Part shown: positions 49,033-56,351 of the stretch, piece by piece
Position numbering within the stretch: position 1 is the stretch's first letter
How the letters are laid out: each line of letters begins with the position of its first letter
NCBI RefSeq assembly: GCF_011762025.1
Contig: NZ_JAASQR010000001.1
Coordinates: forward strand, 434,001 to 498,000
DNA from: Sphingobium vermicomposti
GTDB taxonomy: Bacteria > Pseudomonadota > Alphaproteobacteria > Sphingomonadales > Sphingomonadaceae
Length of the DNA stretch: 64,000 bases
Direction of reading: 5' to 3'
Position numbers and translations under genes: made by a program
Notes under the pieces: model-generated
What the model was told of the DNA's origin: nothing
Databases searched by the model: none
What the model saw: the letters and a program-made list of their open reading frames with translations, nothing else

Positions 49033-49761
49033 ATGACGACTGAGTGCGTATCCGTTGCGGCAGAGCCGGAAATGTCCGGCTATCGCCGGGTGCTTGCTCA
49101 CCTGCGCGACCTGCTGGTCAACGGCGGCGTCCAAACCGGCCAGCGCCTGCCCAGCGAACGGGAATTGGCGCTTAGCCTGGGGGTCAGTCGTCCTGCCGTG
49201 CGCGAAGCCGTGCGGGCGATGGAGATGATTGGTGTGCTGGAAACGCGCCATGGCCGCGCCAGCACGGTCCGCATTCCCGACGCAGCCGTGCTGGGCGAAT
49301 TTTTTTCGCTCGCCCTGGCACAGCAGCCCGCGATTATCGACGACATCGTCGAGGTGCGGATCGCGCTGGAACGGCAGGCGTTGCGACTGGCCTGCGCCCG
49401 CGCCACCGATCAGGATCACCGGCAGCTCGAACAGGCGCTGGAAGAGATCGAGGCAACGATTGGCGACGTGGCCAAGGGCGGTCATGCCGACATGCATTTC
49501 CACACCCGGCTTGTCGCCGCCGCCCATTCGCCCGCTTTGTCGACGGTCTATGGCACCATCACCCACCTGCTGGAACGGTCTCACGTCGAGCGCCGACGAC
49601 GCATCGCGGACAGCCCAAAGGCGCGGGAGTTCCTGATCGACCATCATCGCAAGGTTTACGAAGCCGTTCGGGCGGGTAACACCGTGATGGCAGACGACCT
49701 CATCCTCACTCATTTCGCGATTGGCGCGGCGTGGACAAGTCAGGCTCCAGGCACGGCCTGA
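49033..49761 (+). CDS. GntR-family regulator, FadR type
   Basis: A 242-residue regulator with an N-terminal winged helix (RRVLAHLRDLLVNGGVQTGQ, then LPSERELALSLGVSRPAVREA) and a helical FCD effector domain (about 85-235) with the metal/ligand-type histidines (DMHFHTRLVAAAH, DHHRKVYEAV). FadR-type regulators of this kind commonly control sugar-acid or polyol catabolism. ATG 49033 is used; the frame is open far upstream and the ribosome site is weak. It converges on the FG-GAP gene. Confidence 0.85.
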   Translation: MTTECVSVAAEPEMSGYRRVLAHLRDLLVNGGVQTGQRLPSERELALSLGVSRPAVREAVRAMEMIGVLETRHGRASTVRIPDAAVLGEFFSLALAQQPAIIDDIVEVRIALERQALRLACARATDQDHRQLEQALEEIEATIGDVAKGGHADMHFHTRLVAAAHSPALSTVYGTITHLLERSHVERRRRIADSPKAREFLIDHHRKVYEAVRAGNTVMADDLILTHFAIGAAWTSQAPGTA

Positions 49762-49803
49762 ACCAAGGATCGATGGTTTCCCCAGTGGAAAAAGGTCGCC
49801 GCG

Positions 49804-51060
49804 CTATCGCGTCGGCTTGCCCAGTAGCAGGCGCGCCTGCGTGCCCCAGCTGCCGACGAACAGGTCGTCCACGCCGTCGCCGTTCACATCACCCTTCGCC
49901 ATGCTCCAACCGCGCGCGACCATCGCGGCGGGGATGGCAGAAGCGGTGACGTCATTGAAGCGCCCCCTGCCGTCATTGGCATAGGCGCGCAGCTGCAAAG
50001 GCTTGAACCCAGGCACGTCGATCGCACCGACGATCAGGTCCGGCGCGCCATCATGGTTAAAGTCCATCACCATCCCGCCCCAGCTGGAAAAGCGGTTGGC
50101 GGGCAGGCGGGCTTTGGTTTCGTCGCGGAACTTGCCTCGCCCCTTGTTGATCAGCAACCGGACCTGCGGGTCCTTGACCCATGCCTTGTTGTTGCTAGTC
50201 AGGTTCAGGAACAATAGGTCCGGGCGGCGGTCGCCATTGGCGTCGAACACATGCACTTCGCGCGTTTCCAGCGGGGTGAGCAGTTGAAGGCTTTTGGCAG
50301 ACTCGCGGAACCGGCCCTTGCCGTCGTTCAGCAGCAGGCGATTGGGTGGGCTTTCGTTGGCAACCACCATGTCGAGGTCGCCGTCGCCATCCATGTCGGC
50401 GAGCGCAATATCCTGCGTGTCGTCTTCATAAGCGGGCAGATGCGTTGCCGTCGCATCGATGAAAGTGCCGGGCTGCTTGGGGTCGTTCAACCACAGGAAA
50501 TTCTGCCCCGACGCGCGCGGCTTGCCGGGTCGGTCCTCGGCGGAATTGCCAATTGCGATGTCCGGCAGGCCGTCGCCATTGACGTCGCCCACCGCCAGGC
50601 CGTTGCCCTCGCTCATCTTAGGCAGGCGGTCGGACGCTTCGGTGAACACGCCGCCCGGCCCGCCCAGGAACAGCTGGTGCGCATGATCCTCCTCCGCGAC
50701 GAAGATCAGGTCGGGATGACCATCGCGATTGAAGTCGGCGGACAGAACATGCTCGCTGTCATGCGCCTTGGTGCCAATCGCCCCTTGCTTCCAGGTGAAA
50801 CGCCCCTGCCCATCGTTGATGTAAAGCCGGTTCGCGCCCATTTCGACCGCGATCGCCGCGTCCAAATCCCCGTCGCCATCCACATCCACCAACGCAACAT
50901 CCAGCGCGTGAAGATATTTGGAAACAGGCACATGGGTTTCTGTCACGTCGTCGAAGAACGGCGCGGGCGCAGCGTCATCCTGCGCCCCGGCGGGCATGGC
51001 GGCGGCAGTCAGCAGCAACGTCGACAGCGCCTTGCGCAGGAAATGGCCGCGATTCATCAT
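49804..51060 (-). CDS. Secreted FG-GAP/VCBS repeat protein
   Basis: Predicted periplasmic or surface beta-propeller of 418 residues with a signal peptide (MMNRGHFLRKALSTLLLTAAAMPAGA). Repeats carry the calcium-binding form DVDGDGDLDAAI, DFNRDGHPDLIF, DVNGDGLPDIAI, DMDGDGDLDMVV, DANGDRRPDLLF, DFNHDGAPDLIV and DVNGDGVDDLFV, seven blades as counted here. Such proteins often bind carbohydrate or protein ligands. The ATG overlaps the stop of the TIM-barrel gene, so the three genes MFS-TIM-FG-GAP form one unit. Confidence 0.85.
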   Translation of the reverse strand: MMNRGHFLRKALSTLLLTAAAMPAGAQDDAAPAPFFDDVTETHVPVSKYLHALDVALVDVDGDGDLDAAIAVEMGANRLYINDGQGRFTWKQGAIGTKAHDSEHVLSADFNRDGHPDLIFVAEEDHAHQLFLGGPGGVFTEASDRLPKMSEGNGLAVGDVNGDGLPDIAIGNSAEDRPGKPRASGQNFLWLNDPKQPGTFIDATATHLPAYEDDTQDIALADMDGDGDLDMVVANESPPNRLLLNDGKGRFRESAKSLQLLTPLETREVHVFDANGDRRPDLLFLNLTSNNKAWVKDPQVRLLINKGRGKFRDETKARLPANRFSSWGGMVMDFNHDGAPDLIVGAIDVPGFKPLQLRAYANDGRGRFNDVTASAIPAAMVARGWSMAKGDVNGDGVDDLFVGSWGTQARLLLGKPTR

Positions 51061-52007
51061 GCGGTCTCCAACGTGCGAAGATAGGCAAGGCTCTTAATCA
51101 GTGAATCGATGCGCGCGCCCGGAAAGGGCGGCTCCTGCTCCACAAAGAAGTTGCGCACGCCCCCCGCTCGCGCCGCTTTCAGGATGGCGGGCCAGTCCAT
51201 CTTGCCAGATCCCACCTCGGTCGGCTTTTGCTGCAGATGATAATTGACCACCGTATCCGCCCTGATGTCTTTCACATGCATCTGGGTGAAGCGGCCACGA
51301 TAGCGCTGGAGCCAGACGACCGGGTCCTGCCCGCCCGCTGCCAGCCAGCCAGCATCCATTTCGAAATCGACGATGCGCGGGTCGGTCCGTTCCAGCAGGA
51401 TCTGCAGGCCGGTCTTGTCGCCAATCGGCGCGAGTTCGCCATTATGATTGTGATAGCCGATCTTTATCCCCTGCTTTTTGAGGACAGTGCCGGTCTGGTT
51501 GAGGAAATCGGCCATCCGTTCGTAGCGTCCGGCGGGAAGCGGTGGGCTGTCGGGACGCATCAGCGACATGAAGGATATAGGCGCGCCCCAGATCGGGTCC
51601 TTGGGGAACTGGAACAATGGCAGCACGGCGTTACGTGCGCCCAGCACCTTCAGGTCGTCCGTCAACTTACCAAGATCGTCGAAAGAAAGGCCAGATGCGC
51701 CCGGCACGGCGGAAGATGCTGCAACATGGGCGCTGCGGCATTTGAGGCCCGCCCTGTCCAGCGCCGCACGGAACTCGGTCGGGGAGCGGCGGTGCAGCGA
51801 GGCAAGCTCGACAGACCGCACGCCTGCCGCGGCAATCTTGGCCAGCGTGCCGTCGAAGTCGCGGTAAAGGTCTGGTTCGAACATATATAGCTGCACGCCC
51901 GCGCCATCCTCCCCCAGCAGCGGTGCAGGTTTGCGGCGCGCCGCCGCTGGCATCCCGGCGGCTAGCATCAGGAGAGCGGAGGATTTGAGCAGATCGCGAC
52001 GGTGCAT
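51057..52007 (-). CDS. Tat-exported sugar isomerase/epimerase-like TIM-barrel protein
   Basis: A 316-residue protein of the xylose-isomerase-like TIM-barrel superfamily (AP endonuclease 2 family). A twin-arginine signal (MHRRDLLKSSALLMLAAG) precedes the domain, so it probably acts in the periplasm. Metal-ligand-type motifs are VELASLHR, GYHNHNGELAP, VDFEMDAGWLAAGG, MHVKDIR and FVEQEPPF. Exported members of this superfamily have been linked to 3-keto-sugar or epimerase chemistry; the reaction here is unknown. ATG 52007 is chosen for the signal; ATG 52034, overlapping the MFS stop, is an alternative. Confidence 0.8.
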   Translation of the reverse strand: MHRRDLLKSSALLMLAAGMPAAARRKPAPLLGEDGAGVQLYMFEPDLYRDFDGTLAKIAAAGVRSVELASLHRRSPTEFRAALDRAGLKCRSAHVAASSAVPGASGLSFDDLGKLTDDLKVLGARNAVLPLFQFPKDPIWGAPISFMSLMRPDSPPLPAGRYERMADFLNQTGTVLKKQGIKIGYHNHNGELAPIGDKTGLQILLERTDPRIVDFEMDAGWLAAGGQDPVVWLQRYRGRFTQMHVKDIRADTVVNYHLQQKPTEVGSGKMDWPAILKAARAGGVRNFFVEQEPPFPGARIDSLIKSLAYLRTLETA

Positions 52008-52033
52008 CAGTTGATCTTTCACTGTGAGGATCA

Positions 52034-53362
52034 TCAGGCGAAGACGGCCTTGCGGCTCGCCTCACGCATGGAGGCTTCGGGATAGCGCATCATGCACAGA
52101 ACCACGCCCAAGGAAAAGAATGCGGGCACGATGCCGATCAATATTCGCAGCGGCAAGGCATTGCGCGGATCACCCGCATGGGCCGGATCAAAGCCGAGCC
52201 AGCCAAGCAGCAGAAAGGCAAGGCCCACTGCCAGCCCAAGCGCCAGCTTCATCGATCCGTTAAGCGTGGCGTAGAGCAGCCCGGTGCGGTCGACGCCAAA
52301 TCGGGCGCGGGTCGCATCGGCGACGTCCGCCATCAAGGCACGCGGCAGGAACCAGGCGATCGGTATGCACAGACCCAGCGCCGCGACATTGGCGGCTGTC
52401 AGCCAGAAGGTGCCCGGCGGCTGGGCTGCCATGCCCAATTGCAACACCGCCTGAAGCAGCGCGCCGGCCTGCAGCGCCCGCGCCTTGCCGATCCGCCCGG
52501 CCAGCTTGGCGAACAGCGGGGTGCCAGCGAAGGCCGCCGCATAGGCGATCAGGATCAGCGTGCTCGCCACCGCCCGGTCAAAGCCCAGCTGTCCCATGTA
52601 GAAGAACAGCGCCACCGCATTGGCGACACCGGTGGACAGCGCGATCAGCAGGTCGGCGAACACCAGCCGTACGACTGGTCCCTGCGAGAATAGCGCCACA
52701 TAATCGCGCACCGCCAATGCCGCCTGCGTGACTTGCGATGGCAGCTTTTCAGGCGTTGTCCGCAGCGCCAGCAGGATTGCGCCAGGGATAAGCAGCATCA
52801 TTACCCAACCGGCAGCATGCATGCCCGCCGCCGGATCGCCCGGATAGGCGCTGGCCACCAGCGGCAGGATGGCAAGGATCGAAAACTGCCCTGCCGTCGC
52901 GAACATCTGCCACCAGGCGAAAATGCGGGTCCGCTCCGTCGCGCTGGTCGACAGGGTTGCGGTCCAGGCCAGATGCGACAGCACGATCATCGAAAAGCCC
53001 AGAAAGGCGATGAACAGCCACACCCACAAATAGACCATGCCGACGCCACGCTCCGCCTGAAACAGGGCGTAGGTGGACAGCATCAGGATGGGCGCGCTCG
53101 CCGCCAGCCACGGACGGTAGCGGCCCCACCGGGTTCGCGTCGCATCCATCATCCCGCCCAGCAGCGGATCGATCATCAGGTCCAACACGCGCACCGTCAT
53201 GAAGGCGGTTCCGACCGCCGCTACCGGCAAAGCGAGCGCATTGGCGTAAAATTCAGGCAGGAACACCGTGACCAGCGTGGCGTAGGCCTGGATCGCCAGC
53301 GCCGTCACGCAGAAAGACGCCAGTCTCCCACGTCCCAGCGCATCGTCCCTGCCCTCCGCCAT
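52034..53362 (-). CDS. GPH-family sugar:cation symporter
   Basis: Cytoplasmic-membrane transporter of the glycoside-pentoside-hexuronide (MelB-like) branch of the major facilitator superfamily. The 442-residue product has about twelve helices and the family motif GGMMDATRTRWGRYRPWL near residue 75, with RTRIFAWWQMFATAG and the mid-loop GRIGKARAL. It is divergent from rpiB-rbsK and is followed by the TIM-barrel and FG-GAP genes with overlapping stops, so it is the likely importer of the locus. Confidence 0.88.
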   Translation of the reverse strand: MAEGRDDALGRGRLASFCVTALAIQAYATLVTVFLPEFYANALALPVAAVGTAFMTVRVLDLMIDPLLGGMMDATRTRWGRYRPWLAASAPILMLSTYALFQAERGVGMVYLWVWLFIAFLGFSMIVLSHLAWTATLSTSATERTRIFAWWQMFATAGQFSILAILPLVASAYPGDPAAGMHAAGWVMMLLIPGAILLALRTTPEKLPSQVTQAALAVRDYVALFSQGPVVRLVFADLLIALSTGVANAVALFFYMGQLGFDRAVASTLILIAYAAAFAGTPLFAKLAGRIGKARALQAGALLQAVLQLGMAAQPPGTFWLTAANVAALGLCIPIAWFLPRALMADVADATRARFGVDRTGLLYATLNGSMKLALGLAVGLAFLLLGWLGFDPAHAGDPRNALPLRILIGIVPAFFSLGVVLCMMRYPEASMREASRKAVFA

Positions 53363-53392
53363 TCAACCGTCCCCCTTGATCGGATTCTCAAC

Positions 53393-53464
53393 TGGTAATA
53401 CCACAGATTCATCAAATCGCCAGTGGGTATGTCCGATTCTGTCGACAACTGCCCAGTGGGGATG
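53393..53464. promoter_or_regulatory. Divergent control region, MFS/rpiB
   Basis: TGGT-AAT-ACCA (53393-53403) has the layout of FadR-family operators. Two direct copies of CCAGTGGGnATG start at 53420 and 53453, 33 bases (about three helical turns) apart. Together they fill the 124-base gap between the two halves of the sugar locus. Confidence 0.45.
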
Positions 53465-53486
53465 ATTAGGACGGACGTGGGGATCA

Positions 53487-53984
53487 ATGGGAACGCCAGA
53501 AACATTGCCGGGGAACGAACAGGACATCCCGTTTCGGGAAGTGATAGGCTTCGCCAACGATCATGCAGGCTTTCCCATGCGACCGCCGGTGCTCGACCTT
53601 CTCGGCCGCCATAGCGGGCGTATCATCGATGTCGGCGCGCGATCGGAAGAGCCGGTGGACTTCCCGGACGTTACCCGGCGAGCCGTCCAGGCCATTCTGG
53701 ACGGGCAGACGGATCGCGTCGTCCTGCTGTGCGGAACCGGCGCGGGGGCATGCATCGCCGCCAACAAGGTTCGGGGCATCCGCGCCGCCGTCGCTCATGA
53801 CACCTATGTCGCGCGGCAGGCGGTCGTGCATGACGACGTCAATGTGCTCTGCATCGGCGCATGGATCACCGGGCCGCAGATCGCGCTCGATATCGTACGG
53901 CATTTCCTGGCGGCGCGGTTCAGCGAAGAAGAACATTTCCGCCGCCGCGTCGCAAAGCTCGCCTTGCTTGAGCAAGGCGGCTGA
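53487..53984 (+). CDS. rpiB: Ribose-5-phosphate isomerase B / LacAB-RpiB family sugar isomerase
   Basis: Cytosolic aldose-ketose isomerase. The 165-residue product has GFANDHAGFP near residue 21, VGARSEEPVDFPD, the catalytic cysteine in LLCGTGAGACIAANKVRGIR and HDDVNVLCIGAWITG, all hallmarks of RpiB. The first ~19 residues are an extra extension. The kinase gene follows after two bases. Given the locus, the true substrate may be another pentose or hexose phosphate. Confidence 0.9.
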   Translation: MGTPETLPGNEQDIPFREVIGFANDHAGFPMRPPVLDLLGRHSGRIIDVGARSEEPVDFPDVTRRAVQAILDGQTDRVVLLCGTGAGACIAANKVRGIRAAVAHDTYVARQAVVHDDVNVLCIGAWITGPQIALDIVRHFLAARFSEEEHFRRRVAKLALLEQGG

Positions 53985-53986
53985 AA

Positions 53987-54925
53987 ATGGTCGGTGCAGG
54001 CAAGGTCATTGTGCTGGGGAGCGTCAATGTCGACCTGCTGGTCAGCACCCCCCGCCTGCCTTGCGCGGGCGAAACCGTATCCGGGACCGGCTTGACGCGC
54101 CAGTTGGGTGGCAAGGGGGCAAACCAGGCGGTTGGCGCCGCGCGCGCGGGAGCGCATTGCATCTTGCTGGCCGCAGTCGGGGCCGATGATGACGGTGCGA
54201 GCATGATGGCCGCTCTGGCGAGTCATGGCGTCGACACGGGCCGGGTGCATGTCACCCCTTCCGCCACCGGCTGCGCGCTGGTCGCCACGTCGCCGCAAGA
54301 TAATCAGATCATCCATATTGCCGGGGCGAATAGCGATGTCGGTGCCATGCTTACAGCCGGGGTTGATGTTGGTCCGGACGACGTCTGCCTTGCTCAGATG
54401 GAAACGCCCGCCTCAGCCACTGCCGCGCTGTTTCGGCGGGCCCGCGCCGCCGGAGCCTGCACGATCCTGAACGCCGCGCCGGCATCGCTCGATGCGCGCC
54501 AGCTTCTACCACTCTGCGATCTCATCATCGTCAATGAAAGCGAACTGGCCCTGCTCACGGGCGCTGAAGGCGGGCTCAGGCTGGACGCTTTAGGATTGAC
54601 GCGGGGCCGTAACTTGCTCCGCCTCACGCACGGCCAGACGCTGCTGGTGACATTGGGTGCCGACGGTCTGGCTATCGTGGAAGAACGCGGCGTTATCTGG
54701 ATCTCCGGGCACCCTGTGGCGGTAACCGACACGACTGGCGCTGGAGACTGTTTCTGCGGCTATCTTGCCGCGGGACTTGCCCGTGGCGACGACATGGAGC
54801 GGGCCGCGCGGGAAGCCAATGCAGCGGCGTCGATCGCCGTCCAGTCACTGGGCGCAGCCGCATCCATCCCCGCTCGCGCCGCCGTGCTGCAAATCCTTGC
54901 CGCGATCCGCGAACCAACCATCTAA
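53987..54925 (+). CDS. rbsK: Ribokinase (PfkB family)
   Basis: ATP-dependent sugar kinase. The 312-residue product has the ribokinase N-terminal signature GGKGANQAVGAARAGA and SVNVDLLVSTPRLPCAGET, and the C-terminal anion-hole/catalytic DTTGAGDCFCGYLAAGLARG with the base Asp in the GAGD motif. Closest in form to ribokinase, but related pentose or deoxy-sugar kinases have the same motifs. Coupled to rpiB (two-base gap) and followed by PD40-2. Confidence 0.88.
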   Translation: MVGAGKVIVLGSVNVDLLVSTPRLPCAGETVSGTGLTRQLGGKGANQAVGAARAGAHCILLAAVGADDDGASMMAALASHGVDTGRVHVTPSATGCALVATSPQDNQIIHIAGANSDVGAMLTAGVDVGPDDVCLAQMETPASATAALFRRARAAGACTILNAAPASLDARQLLPLCDLIIVNESELALLTGAEGGLRLDALGLTRGRNLLRLTHGQTLLVTLGADGLAIVEERGVIWISGHPVAVTDTTGAGDCFCGYLAAGLARGDDMERAAREANAAASIAVQSLGAAASIPARAAVLQILAAIREPTI

Positions 54926-54950
54926 AAAATCGAACCAAGGAGCCTGAGAC

Positions 54951-56126
54951 GTGATCAACCCAAATTCCGGCGGCAAGCCCAGCCTCGCTGCCCGCCTTCT
55001 GAGCGCCGCCCTGTTGTCCGCCGCAGTGCCCTTTGCCGCAGCGCCAGTCCTCGCCGCGCCTGCTGCATCGGTCGGCGATGCAAAGATCGACTATCTGACC
55101 GCCCCTTTCCGTCAGGAACGCATTCTGGACTGGGGCAACCGGCCCAACTGGTCGCCCGATGGCCGCCGCATCGCCTTCACGAAGGACGATCTAGTCGATA
55201 GCGCAGCCTATGAAATAGACCTGCGCACGAAGAAGGTGCGCTGCCTCACCTGCAAGTTCGGCGATACGCGGTTCGTCACCCGCATCTTCTATCTGCCCGA
55301 CGGCAACTTCCTGATCGAAGCCGCACCCGGCATGAAGGGGGGCAGTGGCGGAGCAGCGGACGTGGCGCGGACCCAGCTTTTCTGGATGTCGAAGGCGCTC
55401 GCGCACCCGGTGTCGCTCAACAGCGGCGCGATGGGCGATATTGCAATCGCTCGCAGCGCCAATACCGACGGATCGGTCGATATCTCCTGGTCACGTCCGA
55501 CCACCACAGGCCTGGAACTCGCCAAGGCACGGCTGGTCACCGACGGGCGCACCGCGCATCTCGCCGACCAGCAGAGCCTGTATGATTATCGTCCGGGCCA
55601 GCCCGGCCCCGCCAGCTTCCCCGAAGCCTATGACTTCATCGACGGGGGACGGAGCGTCATGTTCTGGACCACCGAAATGGCAGCGCTCGACAGCGAAATG
55701 TACAAGGTCGATATCGCGACCAAGGCCGTCAGCAAGGTCTACGCCACGCCTTCCCACAACGAGACCCATGTCTTTCCAGACGAACGTTATGGGCTGGAAG
55801 AAGCGAATATCCATTCCGATCCGGACGGTCCCTATCGTGGCATCAGCGCGCACATCAAACCTGGCGTCGAACAGATTTTACGCTTCGCGGGCAAAAGCGA
55901 GGCAGCAGAGATCGCCGCCGCCAACTCCGGCAAGGGCTTCGACATCTTTGTTATCACCATGGATGGCAAGTCGCGCCGGGCGCTGACGCATGTCAGCCCA
56001 TCGGGGGCGCAGGCTCATCAATCGACAGTCTCGCCGGACGGCCACCGCATTGCCTTCGCGATAAAGGACCCCACCGGCAAATCCGGCCATCCAACAGGAC
56101 TCTATATCGGAACGTTCGGAAAATGA
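54951..56126 (+). CDS. Secreted beta-propeller (PD40/TolB-like) protein 2
   Basis: A 391-residue protein with a signal peptide (about residues 1-38, ending VLAAPAA) and PD40 repeats (WSPDGRRIAFTKDD, LPDGNFLIEAAPG, VSPDGHRIAFAIKD). Paralogue of the gene at 47830-48897. It starts with GTG, supported by AAGGAG nine bases upstream, and follows rbsK by 25 bases, so it belongs to the rpiB-rbsK unit. A CLTC pair (RCLTCKFGDTR) is near residue 95. Function unknown. Confidence 0.82.
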   Translation: MINPNSGGKPSLAARLLSAALLSAAVPFAAAPVLAAPAASVGDAKIDYLTAPFRQERILDWGNRPNWSPDGRRIAFTKDDLVDSAAYEIDLRTKKVRCLTCKFGDTRFVTRIFYLPDGNFLIEAAPGMKGGSGGAADVARTQLFWMSKALAHPVSLNSGAMGDIAIARSANTDGSVDISWSRPTTTGLELAKARLVTDGRTAHLADQQSLYDYRPGQPGPASFPEAYDFIDGGRSVMFWTTEMAALDSEMYKVDIATKAVSKVYATPSHNETHVFPDERYGLEEANIHSDPDGPYRGISAHIKPGVEQILRFAGKSEAAEIAAANSGKGFDIFVITMDGKSRRALTHVSPSGAQAHQSTVSPDGHRIAFAIKDPTGKSGHPTGLYIGTFGK

Positions 56127-56252
56127 TGAGGCCGACCCTGGCCGTGTAGATCAGAAATGCAAGAAATGTTGCTGAGCAAAGCGTCGATCTAACCTGGCCT
56201 TAGTGAGGCGAAAATTGGCATGCGCGCCCTCCGTCAGAGGTTTTCGTTCATG

Positions 56253-56267
56253 TTCCACATGGTGGAA
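56253..56267. promoter_or_regulatory. Candidate operator before the TonB receptor
   Basis: TTCCA-CATGG-TGGAA: perfect inverted repeat about 85 bases upstream of the receptor start. It has the same half-sites and spacing as the element at 48967-48981. Confidence 0.5.
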
Positions 56268-56351
56268 TGAGCGCTTATGGCGTCGAGCACATTCCTGTAA
56301 GGAGTAAGCACCCACTAACAAAAATGCTTAGGTGGTCACATGGAGGGGATT

